Positions 46,883 through 58,333 of a stretch of DNA of 64,000 bases are shown one piece after another. Origin of the DNA: Eucalyptus grandis (taxonomy: Eukaryota > Streptophyta > Magnoliopsida > Myrtales > Myrtaceae). The stretch lies in the NCBI RefSeq assembly GCF_016545825.1, contig NC_052614.1, positions 22,152,559 to 22,216,558 on the forward strand. The letters run 5' to 3'. The stretch's first letter is position 1, and the number at the start of each line of letters is the position of its first letter. The notes beneath the pieces are model-generated. The model ran no database searches and was not told the origin of the DNA. It saw only the letters and a list, made by a program, of their open reading frames with translations. The position numbers and the translations under genes are program-made.

Positions 46883-47819
46883 TGTGAAAGCTAGTATTAG
46901 CACCTAGAGGGGGTGAATAGGTGCAAAAACAATTTTTCAGAGTGAAGTGAGCAGTTCTGATCAGCAATAGATTATGAAAAGAAAATTAGACTCTTGTTAT
47001 CAAGTTGAATTATGATCAAAGTAAAAGAGCATAGGGAAGAGAATAAGAACACAGGGTTTATAGTGGTTCGGCTTAATCCAAGCCTACGTCCACTCTTCCG
47101 CACTAACAGCCCACCGGCTAGATTTCACTATGAATAAAAAAAGTTGTTACAGTAAAGCTCTTCCTTGATTCCACAGTGTAGAGACTCTGCTACACTTCCT
47201 CAAGGTCTCACAAAGATATAAACTCTCTTTTGAGTACAAGATTTCGCTCAACAATTGAATTGACTAAGAACAAGGAGCTTCAGACTTGGGAATTCTTCTA
47301 TCGTGCACTCACTCGAACAACTGGAACGTCTTCCTTATATACTCATTCATGCCATCACATCTGTTGGCACTTACCAAATGAGTTCTTCCAATCTACCCGT
47401 TGGACAAAATCAATTAGGGAGATTTCGAGTTATTTAAGGAATATGACGATAGCCCACCAATCCTGCTCACCCATAAAATCAGGATCTAGGTTTCCATAAG
47501 TAGAACCTTCCAAGTATACTTTGCTAATCAACAGATCCAAAATCCCTTAATCAATCTCAATTTGAATAATGGATTCCAACATGCTATATCCAGCCAAGAG
47601 ATCTTCTTCAGTCGATAGAATCAAATCTTTAACGAAATACTCAATTCTGGATAAGCCTTCTTCGACGGTTTAGAAACTGTCAATGAGGATAGACTTTGAG
47701 TCTTGAGTCTAGCAGTCCGGAGGTCTTCAGACTTTGATGGAAGAGTCTGCAAGTCTTCAGACTAGACTGATGGAAACGTTTTGTCAACTTCAAAACACTC
47801 AAGGAAGTTTTCTTCAACA
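46883..47819 (-). repeat. 5' LTR of element I
   Basis: 937 bp. Minus-strand start TGTTGAAGAAAACTTCC, end GCTTTCACA. It contains the LTR-family landmarks CCGAACCACTATAAACCC, which serves as a promoter-like area, and CACCCCCTCTAGGTGCT near the end. Confidence 0.85.
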
Positions 47820-47824
47820 AACTG

Positions 47825-49868
47825 AAGTGGCTTGATGAGCATTCTACATGCTCTGAAATTCACATCCCAAGGCATAAATCTGACCTTTGATTTCCAGAAG
47901 AAGTTCAAGCAATCTTTTAAAGTTGGCTGAGTTGTCAGTTTGAGTGCTTGCTTCAGCATGATCAGTTTGTGGAGTGTTGCCAGATGATGGAACTTCAGCA
48001 CGAACATCCAGACTTGGAGATGAAGCCTCATTACCTTCTTCAGGAAAGTGAGAGGCATACACTTCCTCTAGATCGGTGGGAGAACGACTAACATCATCAC
48101 TAGTAAAAGTAAGTGAAGGAGTACCTCTTTTATCAACAGCTTCCCCTGTTTCAATGCCTTCAGGTGGAGAAAAGTACTCTTCTTGCTCTGGCTCTTCTCC
48201 AATGTCACGATGATCTTGTTCTTCTTCCTCTGCTGGAGAATCACCATGACTTTCTCCTTATGTTTGTTCTCCTCTTCGCTCTTCTTCTTCTGTTCTTCCT
48301 TCTTCTTCTTCTTCTTCTTCTTCTTCTTCTTCTTCTTCTTCTTCTTCTTCTTTCCTCATCATTTCCCTCTCTTCACTCCCCTACTTTGTCTCCTCTCTGT
48401 CTTGGTTTTCTTGAGTCTCTGTCTCAGGAACAAGACGCTATAAATTCTTTAAGGCAAGAGCTGAGATAGTTATGTCATCCTCATCTTCTTCATCCTGCAA
48501 GATGAGTGCTCTCCTCTTCTTAGATGGAGCTGTCATGGGCTCCTTCCCTTTTCTTTTTGCAGCCACAAGGTCTTGTTGAGTCTTGACATATGTCTTCTCC
48601 TTAAATCTCTCTAAAGCCTTGTTTAGCTCATTCAAACGCATCTTTGAAACCATCTTCAATCCTACCACCATTGGAACACTGGTTCGAACACATAGAATTC
48701 CGGGAGGTTGAATGTTAAGATGTTTGAATAGACAAGTAAAAAGAGCAAAGTAAGGAAGTTGTCCCTTGTCCTTTACCATTGACTGATACATGTGAAACAT
48801 TATGGTATGAGGTAGAGAGAACTTGTAACCAATGTTGATGGCATACATCAGCTTCGCTTCAGAATTGAAGACATCAGTCTTTGATGTGGATTTGGTTCTG
48901 AGACAGTTAATCACAATCTTATGGAGCAAGACATTAGAGGCACTCATCCTCAAATACGAAATCCGGCCTTCTGCAATTCTATCTCGAACAAGCTCCATAG
49001 TGGCATGACCAACAGACACGCTGATTGTTTGGAAAATCCCTCTCTCCACTCCAATCACATCAGCTAGAGTATACATATCTACCACATAATCCTGATCTCT
49101 AACGTTGAAAGAAAATTTATTCACATCTAAAAAACTTAGATTGGAATAGAAATATGCTGTAAGTTTCGGATAAGCTATGGTTGTCTTAGAGCATATCGTT
49201 CAAGTTCAAGTAAATAAAACTTCTCCCGTAACTTTACATTCAATAAATCAAGAAAATCAAAATCCACACTCCTTGGGTTCATCACCCCTCGCTTCAGCAG
49301 TTTAGCATAAACTCACTTGTGTTTCTCAGAACGAAACAGATCCATTCTACTTCCTTGAATTTTCACAGCAACACCCATTCTAGGCTTAAAATAAGTGAAC
49401 ATCTTTTCATCCTCATCTTTACCCTTAGGTTGATTAAATCCTCCAAAACGTGGATCACTTGAGAAATTCGCAAAAGCCCTTTCTGCTGAACCAACAGGAG
49501 CGATTCCCAAACGTTCCATCGTTCTTAGAAAATTGGTTTCATTTCGGTACTCATTTGCTTTAAAAAAATTCATCAATAAAGGTCATTGGAGAACCACCTT
49601 CCTTCAGGGCGATGTAGAGTTTGAAAGTAAATGCAGGCTTAAGAGTCCTTATAGGTTCAACATCCTCAATAATTTCTTCCTCTGCTTATTGTTACTGAGG
49701 CTCATGTGGTCTAGCTTGAGAAGAATGGTATGGTTGAGAATGTTGTTGTTGACTTTGTTGCTTCCTTGAAGAGTCTTCTTCCTTGGTCAGATCGAAGTGC
49801 GTAGGACCCTCACGCATATCTTGTGGTCCCCTACTTGCTATCCTTGAGGATTTTCTTTGAGAAGACAT
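47825..49868 (-). pseudogene. Envelope-like reading frame of element II, split by element I
   Basis: Homologue of 39509-41572. It has the same N-terminal SSQRKSSRIASRG start at 49868 and the same central region (VMNPRSVDFDF, VRDQDYVVDMYTLADVIGVE, VVGLKMVSKMRLNELNKALE). Stops lie near the N-terminal third (about 49695), a T/A-run frameshift occurs near 49568, and a stop at 48438 ends the best frame. The Glu-rich segment is expanded by a GAA/CTT run (48298-48353). The C-terminal end is removed by the insertion of element I. Confidence 0.75.
48298..48353. repeat. CTT/GAA trinucleotide run in the envelope-like frame
   Basis: About 17-18 uninterrupted units. On the minus strand it would encode poly-Glu within the acidic region of the envelope-like frame. 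The equivalent site in element I (40030-40075) has a much shorter, interrupted run. Confidence 0.85.
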
Positions 49869-50348
49869 TGTCCCAGTCTTTGAGAGAATTTTCGAACTTG
49901 ATTCGCGAGAAAGATTAAAACTTTTAGAATTAAACTAGAGAGAAAAAAAGTAAGAAAGTGAAGTTATGTGCTCTAGGGTTTGTGAGTAAAAATGAAGAAG
50001 AAAGATAGTATATAAAGCAGTCGAAACGAGGTATACGCATCGTCATAAAAGAACAAATAAAAATGCCTTTTCAAAATGAATAACTGCCTTTTTGAAAATA
50101 AATAACTGTCATTTAAAAAATGATAACTTCCTTTTTCAAAAAAGAATAATTGCTACAACTTTAAAAACTTGGAAAGATAACATCAATCAATTGGCGATTA
50201 ATAAGCAATCGTACATTTTCGAGTTTTTATCCGAAAGCTAAATTGCTAGAACCGAAATAACTTACGGTCGTAACCCTTGGTCTTCGAGTCGAGCATCTTC
50301 AGACTTTAACCCCGAGTCGAGCTTTTTCAGACTTTAAGAGATAAGATG

Positions 50349-53300
50349 TTAAATGGAGCAAATAGACTCAAATAAGCTTTTCTCTAGCGGTTTTGTGAAT
50401 ATGTTCACCAGCTGATTCTTTGAGTCAATGAATTGGATCAAGACTTCTCCATTTTGAACATGATCTCTAATAAAATGGTGTCGAATCTCTATGTGCTTTG
50501 CTCTTGAATGAATAATTGGATTTTTTGTGAGATTCATCGCGCTTGTGTTGTCACATTTGATCTCGAAACATGAGTCTTCGATTCCAAAGTCTCTTAGTTG
50601 TTGTTTTATCCATAAGATTTGAGAATAACAACTTTCAAGAGCCACATACTCTGCTTCTACTGTTGAAATAGCTACAGTACTTTGCTTCCTTGAAAACCAA
50701 GATACTGTTCTGTTACCAAGCAATTGACAAGTGCCTAAAGTGCTCTTCCTATCAACTCTGCAACCTACTAAATCTGCGTCTGAATATCCAAGGAGAGTAA
50801 AGTCTCATTCTTTGGGATACCACAAACCTAAGCTTGAAGTAGTTGCAATGTATTTGATGATGCGTTTTGCGGCGCTTAGATGAGACTCTTTTGGATCAAA
50901 TTGAAATCTAGCATAGATGCAAACACTAAACAAAATGTCAGGTCTAGAAGCAAAAAAGTGAACCAATGATACTCTTATACAGTTTCTAGTCAACTTTCTT
51001 TCCTCATTCGTCTTTGTCTAGCTTCGAAGAACTTGACATTGGTATATCGGTCTTTTTGCAATTCTCCAATCCAAACTTTTTAACAAGTTCTTTAGTATAT
51101 TTTTCTTGGTGAATGAAAATTCATTTCTTTAATTGTTTTACTTATAGTCCGAGAAAGACGGATAGTTCACCCATCATTCTCATTTCGAATTCATCCTGCA
51201 TTGACTTAAAAAACTTTTTGCACAGGTTTTTGTTAGGTGAACCAAATATAATATCATCAACATAAATTTGAACAAGTAAAAAGTTTTTACCTTCCTTTTT
51301 AATAAATAAGGTAGTGTCTACTTTTCCTTTAACAAAGCCATTTTGAATTAAAAACTTACTTAACATGTCGTACCAAGTTCGAGGTGCTTGTTTTAATCCA
51401 TATAGAGCCTTTTTCAGTCTGAATACAAAGTCTATTTTCCTTGGGTCTTCAAATCCGGGAGGTTGTTCCACATAGACTTCTTCTTGAATAAATCCATTTA
51501 GGAATGCACTTTTGACGTCCATTTGGAATAACCTAAAATTCTTATAATAAGCAAAAGCAAGCAATAATCTAATTGCTTCTAACCTTGCTACAGGAGCGTA
51601 GGTCTCATCATAGTCTATCCATTCTTCTTGCATATATCCTTTGACCACGAGTCTTGCTTTGTTCCTTATCATTTTTCTTTTTTGTCCATTTTGTTCCTGA
51701 AAACCCTTTTAGCTCCAATAATATACTTACCTTTTGGTTTAGGAGTTAATTCTCAAACATTGTTAATGCTGAACTGTCTAAATTCTTCTTGCATTGCTTC
51801 AATCCAATTTTCGTCAGTTAAAGCTTCTTATATGCTTTTGGATTCTATTTCAGAAATAAGTGTCACAACGCTAGACTCTTCTTGCCTTTTGGATCTAGTA
51901 CGAATCCATTCATTAATATCACAAATAATGAGTTCTTTGGGATGACTAGACTTATGCTTCTAGTTGCTAGTCATTCTGACAGATTGTTGATCTTCTTCTT
52001 CAGTTGAATTTTCAACATCCGTTTGTTATTTTTCTTCTGGAGTCTGAGCTGCTTCAAGGGAGGTAGACTTTGTAGAGTTTGGAGCAGGTTCAGATTCTTT
52101 AGTTCGAGTTTGAATCGATTGATTTTGCAGAGAGTCTTGAAATTTGACATTCCTCGATTCTTCCATAGACTGAGTCTTCTTGTTGAATATTCTGTAGGCT
52201 TTGCTAGATGTTGAGTATCCAAGGAAGATTCATTCGTCTGATTTTTCTTCAAACTTACTAATTCGATCATTTGCATTTTTCAAGATAAAACATTTGCAAC
52301 CAAACACATGAAAATAAGAAACAATTGGCTTCTTTCCTCTGAATAACTCATGGGAGTTTTCTCTAGAATATGCCTTAAAAATACTTTGTTAATAATATAA
52401 CATGCTGTAGAAACTGCTTCAGCCCAAAATTGAGAAGAAATATTACTTTCAATTAAAAGAGTTCTTGCCATCTCTTGTAAAGATCTATTCTTCCTTTCCA
52501 CAACTCCATTTTGTTCGGGAGTGTATGGAGAAGAGAACACGTGCTGAAAACCAAATTCATCATAGAATTTGGCAAAGTCTTGATTTTCAAACTCACCTCC
52601 ATGGTCTATTCGTATTCTTAAAATATCATAACCCTTTTCATTCTGCACTTTCTTAGTGAATTTTGAAAAATGAGAGAAGGTTTTAGACTTACTTGCCAGA
52701 AAGTAAACTCAAGTAAATCGCGAATAATCATCCACTATTACTAGGCAAAATCTCTTTCCACCAATGCTTTGAGTTCTAGTTGGTCCAAAGAAATCCATAT
52801 GAAGGAGCTGCAGCACACAGTTAGTGGAAACTTGATTTATTGATTTAAAAAAACTTCTAACATGTTTTCCCAACACACATGGTGTGCATAAGTCAGATTT
52901 TTGGTATTTCAGGTTGGGTAGACCTCGAACAAGCTTCTTGGAAGAGATTTTGTCAATTTGCTTCATGTTGATATGGCCAAGCTTTCGATGCTAGAAATTC
53001 GCTTCGTCTTGTATTGATATCAGGCATTGAGGTCTTTCTGGTTTTATATCCATAAGATAAATATTCCCATGTCTACGCCTGGTAAAAGATTGAGAGTGGT
53101 CTTTACTGGTTCCTGAACATGTCCATTCCTGAAAATTGATTTTGAACCCAGTGTCGTACAGTTGGCTTATGTTGAGTAGATTGTAGTTTAGTCCTTCCAC
53201 CAAGGAGACATTATTGATTGTGAGACCTCCTATCTTTACTGTTCCACATCCAATAATTCTTCATTTGCTATTTCCACCAAAAGAGACTTTTCCTCCATTG

Positions 53301-53840
53301 ATTTGAACAAGCTTTGTGAAACATCTTGAATCTGCAGTCATGTGTCTCGAACAGCCATTATCCAAATACCATTTAATTTTCTTCTTAATAGTGACCTGCA
53401 ATTAAAAAAGAAACTCAAGCTTTTTTTAGTTCCCACATTTTCTTGGGTTCTGTGGAGTTAGTGCAATATACAGTCTTTGCCCAATCCTTCTTAACAGGTC
53501 TCCAAACCATAAGACATTCTTTCTCAAAGTGTTCTGAGCTGTAACACTTAGAATATTTGAGATCACTTCGACCAACATGTTTTACAAAGACTTTTTGAAA
53601 ATGATTTCTATAAAAAGTTTTTGTAGGTCTCTGTTTGATTCTTTCATTTACTTTCGGAAAATCAATTAGATGAATGGTTTGAAGTCATTCCCAAACATGA
53701 TTTGTTAAAGTAAGGTCTTTGTATTGAAATAATCTTTTCTAGCTTCTCAAATATTATTGAAAACCTTTTGAAATATTTGAAATGTCATTTTTCAAACATG
53801 TATTTTCTTTTGAAAGAGAGTCTGCATTTTATTTCAATAT
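50349..53840 (-). pseudogene. pol region of element II (integrase, RT, RNase H)
   Basis: Minus-strand order: zinc and pre-integrase region (LPNLKYQKSDLCTPCVLGKH, about 52900), integrase core (LLHMDFFGPTRTQSIGGKRF; IDHGGEFENQDF; SPYTPEQNGVVERKNRSLQE), and RT ([39 protein letters not shown], catalytic YVDDIIFGS). RNase H follows (VSWFSRKQSTVAISTVEAEY, CDNTSAMNLTKNP, HHFIRDHVQNGEV). The RT catalytic pair is intact, unlike element I, but stops and frameshifts divide the region (near 52280, 51140 and 50800). Confidence 0.87.
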
Positions 53841-53841
53841 G

Positions 53842-55124
53842 TCAATTTTTGTCTAAATTATCAAACTTTTCTTTCCAAGAGATTTCTTGTTGCTTCAGTG
53901 TAGAATTCTCCCTTTTTAGCTCGGAAATCCTCTTAAGAAAAGTTTTGAGACTAAGACAAAGTTCATTAATATATTTTGAGACTTTAGTAGGAATTTTTAA
54001 ATTGCTTATCTCAATTTCACTGTCTGAGTCTAAGTCTGTATTTGTCTCAAAGTCTAAGTCCGATTCTGATTTTGCCATTAAACAAATATTGGCATAATCA
54101 TCATCACTTTCTTCGCATTTAGTATCACTCCATGTTTCTGCCTTGAAAGCCTTTATGTATTTCTCAGCTTTTCCTTTCTTTTTCTTCAACAAATGACAGT
54201 TGCGTCTAATGTGTCCATTTTTCTTGCATTCAAAGCAAATCATATCTTTATTGGATTCATCGTCCTCAGTTGATTTGTTCTGAGACCCTTGAGTGCTTTG
54301 ATTCTTCCAATTGAATCTTCTTCCCTTTTTGTTCAGTTTCCTAAATCTTCTTATCATAAGTGCTAGCTCTTCATCGTCTAAATCTTCTTCAGAGTCTGTA
54401 ACATCAAAATCATCGTTAGATTTTAAGGCAATAGATTTCTTACCTTTGGGATCTTCTTCATCATTGATTTGTTCCACTTCATAAGACTGAAGTGTGCCAA
54501 CTAGTTCGTCTACGGAGAGTGGCATGATCTTTTTGTTTTTCCCTTATTGAAGTCTTTATGTGATTCCAATCTTTGAAGAGTCCACGCGGCAATTTGTTAA
54601 CTTTCATGGGTCCTGAGATTGGCTATCCCTGATACTCTAGACCATTTACAATTTCAGTGAAGCGACTAAACATATCAGTGATGGATTCTCTTGGCTTCAT
54701 CCTGAAGGCTTCATACTGTCTAAGTAGAATATTGATTCTTGTTTCTTTCACTCGATCAGTTCCTTCATAGGTAATGCACAGTCTATCCCAGACTTCTTTG
54801 GCTGTTTCACAAGAAGATTCTATTATATTCAGTGGGAGCTAATGCATAATATAAATAATAAATCGCTTTTATATCAAGAGCTTGTCTCTTGGTTATCTCT
54901 TCTTGAGTCATTTCGTCAGCTTCTGCAAATTCTTTTCCCCTCTCTGAGACTAATGAAGCTTTAGGAATGATTCCTTTTTCTACCACATCTCATTCTAGAG
55001 GATCTTTCGATCTTAGGAATGCCTTCATCTTGTTTTTTCATATGTTGTATTCCTTTCCATTGAAGTAAGGAGGTCTGGTGTTGCTTTGGCCTTCAACCAA
55101 ACCTAGAGCCAACATACTAGCCAT
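53842..55124 (-). pseudogene. gag of element II
   Basis: Start ATG at 55124 (MASMLALGL). The N-terminal half is broken by stops and at least one frameshift (about 55000, 54820). The C-terminal half (54525-53842) is open for 227 codons with the zinc knuckle CFECKKNGHIRRNC and an acidic, Ser/Asp-rich tail with SEIEISNLKIPTKVSKYINE that is cut off in element I. Confidence 0.82.
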
Positions 55125-55186
55125 AGATCTTTAACTCAGAAGTAAAAACACTTCAATTTAATGAGTACGCAAGCTCTGATACCAAT

Positions 55187-56142
55187 TGAAATGGCTAGTA
55201 TGAGCACCTAGAAAGGGGTGAATAAGTGATCAAAGAAGTTTTTGTAAATCTTACCAAAACAAATTGACTTCTAAGAATAATAAACTGAAGTCGTGAACAA
55301 CTATAAACTGTTATATAGAGCTGCGATTTAAAGTAAAGAGTTTAGGGATAGAGAATCAAAACACAAGGTTTATAGTGGTTCGGCTTAAACTAAACCTACG
55401 TCCACTCTCCCGCATTGACAGCCCACTAGCTGAATTCCACTAAGAATCAAAAGAGATTTTACAATCTCACATCCTTGATTTCACAGTGTAGAGACTTTGC
55501 TACAATTCCTTAAGGTCTCACAAGTATCTAATCTCTCTTTTGAGTATAAATTTAAGCTCAACGATTGAAACAACAAAGAACAAGAAGCTTCAGATTTTGG
55601 AATTTCTCTATCTTTTCACACACTCGAATAACTAGAGCATCTTCCTTATATACTCCTCAATGCCTTCATAATCGTTGGCACCTTCCAAAGGAGTTCTTCC
55701 AATTAACCCATTGGACAGAATCAATTAGGGAGATCTCAAGTTATTTAAGGAATATGATGATAGCCCACCAATCATGCTCGCTCATACAATCAGGTTATAG
55801 GTTTCCATAAGTAGAACCTTCCAAGTATACTTCGCCAATCAATGGGTCTAAAATGCTCGAATTAATTTCAGAGCGAATAATAGATATTGAGGTGCAATCT
55901 CCAGCCATGAAACCTTCTTCAACCGTACAAATCAAATCCTTAAAGATATACCCACATATGGATAAGTCTTCTTTAACAGATAATACTTTTCTTCATCAGT
56001 TTGGAAACTGTCAATGAGGGCAGACTTTAAATCTTGAGTCTTGAAATCTTCAGACTTTGACGATAGAGTTTTCAAGACTTCAGACTAGATTGATAGAAAC
56101 GTTTTGTCAACTTCAAAACAAATAGGAAAGTTTTCTCCAACA
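55187..56142 (-). repeat. 5' LTR of element II
   Basis: 956 bp, the same length as its partner. Minus-strand start TGTTGGAGAAAACTTTCC, end GCCATTTCA, followed by the primer-binding site ATTGGTATCAGAGC. The outer flank CCCTC matches the far side of the 3' LTR. Confidence 0.87.
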
Positions 56143-56650
56143 CCCTCTTTGGTTGTTGGCTCTTGACTCAAACTCTCTTTTCTCCTTGAGTTGCTTTTGC
56201 ACCTTCATTGATAATTTGAAGCCCTAATTAAAAGTCCAATAAGGTTGTAATCAGACAACATCGGCAATTTTCAAACGAAGACCCCTAAAATACTAGCTAT
56301 AGTTTGCTCATCTACCTCCACCACATTGCATATGAAATGCTCAAATTTGTTGGTGTCTTCTTCTCCGGACAACTCCTCTTGCTTCGTACTGTGGAATTTA
56401 TCGAATGCTAATTCTAAGTACCTTCGATGCGATTGGAGGATCAAGTTCTAAAGGGTATTCAAGCACAACTTTACCCTTGTAAGTCACTTTTCGGCTTCGG
56501 AAGATATTGCTTTATTTAGTGGAAAACAGTCTTGATGGCATCCTCATATGAACTCTCAAATGAGAAAGAAATCCACTAGCTTATGTACTCGGATATAACT
56601 CCTGGAGAAATTGGAAATGGATCAAAGTCTGAAGAGAACCGATTACGTAT
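56143..56650 (-). pseudogene. Ty3/gypsy gag fragment, continuation of the element at 36656-37121
   Basis: On the minus strand the text around 56230-56143 reads SNSRRKESLSQEP in one frame and QLKEKREFESRANNQRG in another. The latter joins with the sequence at 37121 and below across the CCCTC target site. Such a '...QQLK...' helix followed by a Ser-rich linker and zinc knuckle is the usual gypsy gag order. Further upstream (56600-56300) the sequence is gag-like but full of stops. Confidence 0.55.
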
Positions 56651-56776
56651 TGTCGCAGTTATTTAAGAACAGCAAGCAAAGGGATAGTGTTTATTTGGGT
56701 TGTTCTTCTGCCTATTCATTAAAGGGTACTCCATAAAGTACACAATTGGCATCAGTACACCTCAACAAAGACCAAA

Positions 56777-58046
56777 CTATCCAATGTAGTATTGTGGAGA
56801 ATGGGGTTTAAATCCATGATAGAATATTCCCTCCTTACAAAACCGTATTGGAAGATCCACCGAGGCAAGTATACACAACCAAAGTGTCGAAATCATCCAG
56901 ATACTGAGTATCAAAGCAAAAAAGATAATAAACTCAGAGGCCTCATAGGGGAAGAGTTTGATATGTGCATGATCGAAATTCAAGATCTCCCGAATGTAAT
57001 GAATAAAAGGACGAGTATCATTAGGAACCTTTAAAGGAGACAAGGTAAGCAATTGACAGCATAAGCATAGGAGTTTTGGTTGTTTGGGTTTTGATGATGA
57101 ATTATGCAAAAGATGATGAGGAACTTTATTGAATAGAAAGGGGAAATAGAGAGTCATCCATTCTTGTGAATCCAAAACGGACCAAATAAGACTCTACTCT
57201 CTTTAAACATCATTGAAAGAGCAACATGGTTAAGGCTCCTATATAAGATTGCCAAAGCAAGTGGTCCAAGAACTAATCTCTTTCCCCTCGCCATATTTGA
57301 AGCAAGTTTAAGGAAATCTTTTGAGACATTGAGGGTTAGATTAAAGAATACGTATTTCGAAAGCCAAAAAAGCGAAAAAAAAAATAATAATTGGCTTGCT
57401 CCTTAATGCTAACTGGGCTAGAGGTTTTGTAGTATCAATCAAGGAAGGTTCCATAAGCAAGACACTATCAGGAATCAAAAAGTCCTCGAAATCTTCAATT
57501 TGTTCTACAGGAATGCCATTTGATATGAACCCAGAGATAGTAAAGATGTCCAAAGGGTTATGGACATGGGCCCCAAGGGAAAAAGAAACAATTGGTCGAC
57601 AGGGAGTATAAGCAAACAATAGAATCAAATAACCCCCTATTTAAGTTGTGGGGCAACATATTAGCCTCCAATGCCATCTCTATGTCCACATTCATCCATG
57701 ATAGTCAAGTTCCCAAATCATGCTTTAATCGTAAGTACCAAGAGTGGAATTTTTCTTCAAACAGAGGGAAACTCCGAAATTTGGTAGGGGTAGATTTCCA
57801 GATATCTTTAATAGAAGAATGTCGTATGGGAAGTTTCTCATTCCTCTTGATCGAAAAGCAGGGCTTAAGAAATGATGGAACATGATTGTGATCCAAGAGG
57901 CAAGGATTAAGAAGCAGTGATTCTAGATGCTCCTCTACAGTGCTCAACAATTGAATTTGACAATATTTAGCTTCTTCAGTATGACGAAGATCATCAAATT
58001 TTGAGATAAAGGACTCAGGGACGAATGTGGGAGCTTTGGTTGCCAT
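56777..58046 (-). pseudogene. Decayed gene resembling a plant mobile-domain protein
   Basis: Three successive minus-strand frames (58046-57705, 57628-57341, 57175-56777) seem to belong together. The first begins MATKAPTFVPESFISKFDDL. The middle has FPWGPMSITLW in one frame and FISNGIPVEQIEDFEDFLIP in another, similar in arrangement to the 'TPTLLDVA.LTGLP..G' core of plant mobile-domain (PMD) proteins found in genes and transposons. At least three frameshifts separate the pieces. The family assignment is tentative; that it is a broken coding region is more secure. Confidence 0.4.
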
Positions 58047-58263
58047 GGAAGACTTGAGAGTAGGATGTAGAGGGTTTAGGGTTTAAGGAAGAAGACAAAG
58101 GAGTATAAAGAAATAGATAGTAGGATGTATTATTCTATTTGGAGTAGAAGACAACAATTGAAAATAGAATGGGAGCCGTTGATTCATATCAACTGCGGAT
58201 ATGTCAGAACATAGAAAGGTATGATGATCATTTGGAGGGGATTGCGTGCATAATGAGATCTCT

Positions 58264-58324
58264 CCTTTAAAAGAAATAAATTTCCAATTATTTATTTTAA
58301 AAGAGAAATTTATTTCTTTTAAAA
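58264..58324. repeat. Short perfect inverted repeat (hairpin)
   Basis: CTTTAAAAGAAATAAATTTC (58265-58284) is followed after about 19 nt by its inverse (58304-58324). It lies between the mobile-domain remnant and the possible LTR start. It could be a hairpin in either transcript or part of a retroelement 3' end. Confidence 0.6.
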
Positions 58325-58333
58325 GAGGGCGTA

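Larger units (their letters stand above)
38359..47819 (-). mobile_element. Copia (Sirevirus-like) element I nested in element II
   Basis: 5' LTR 46883-47819 (937 bp); primer site TTGGTATCAGAGCC at 46868-46881 (minus strand); gag, pol and envelope-like frame; polypurine tract at 39133-39146; 3' LTR 38359-39132. The 3' LTR is cut short by about 160 bp at its distal end. It is inserted into the envelope-like frame of element II after the plus-strand flank AACTG (47820-47824). The matching target copy is lost with the deletion at 38358/38359. The LTRs differ from those of element II, so this is a related but separate subfamily. Confidence 0.85.
37117..56147 (-). mobile_element. Copia (Sirevirus-like) element II, outer element with CCCTC target duplication
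   Basis: LTRs at 37122-38077 (3' LTR) and 55187-56142 (5' LTR) are both 956 bp and of the same subtype. Direct repeats CCCTC flank the element (37117-37121 and 56143-56147). A primer site complementary to initiator Met tRNA (TTGGTATCAGAGC on the minus strand) adjoins the 5' LTR, and a polypurine tract AAAAAGGGGGAGAT adjoins the 3' LTR. Internal order on the minus strand is gag (55124-53842), pol (53840-50349) and an envelope-like frame (49868 down). Element I is inserted in the last frame at 47819/47820. All frames are interrupted. Without element I it measures about 9.5 kb. Confidence 0.88.

Noticed and set aside
38084..56142. Reading the three neighbouring LTR blocks as a tandem array sharing a middle LTR (unequal recombination product)
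   Set aside because: The outer LTRs are both 956 bp, of one subtype, with a shared CCCTC target duplication, while the inner pair is another subtype; nesting explains all borders better.
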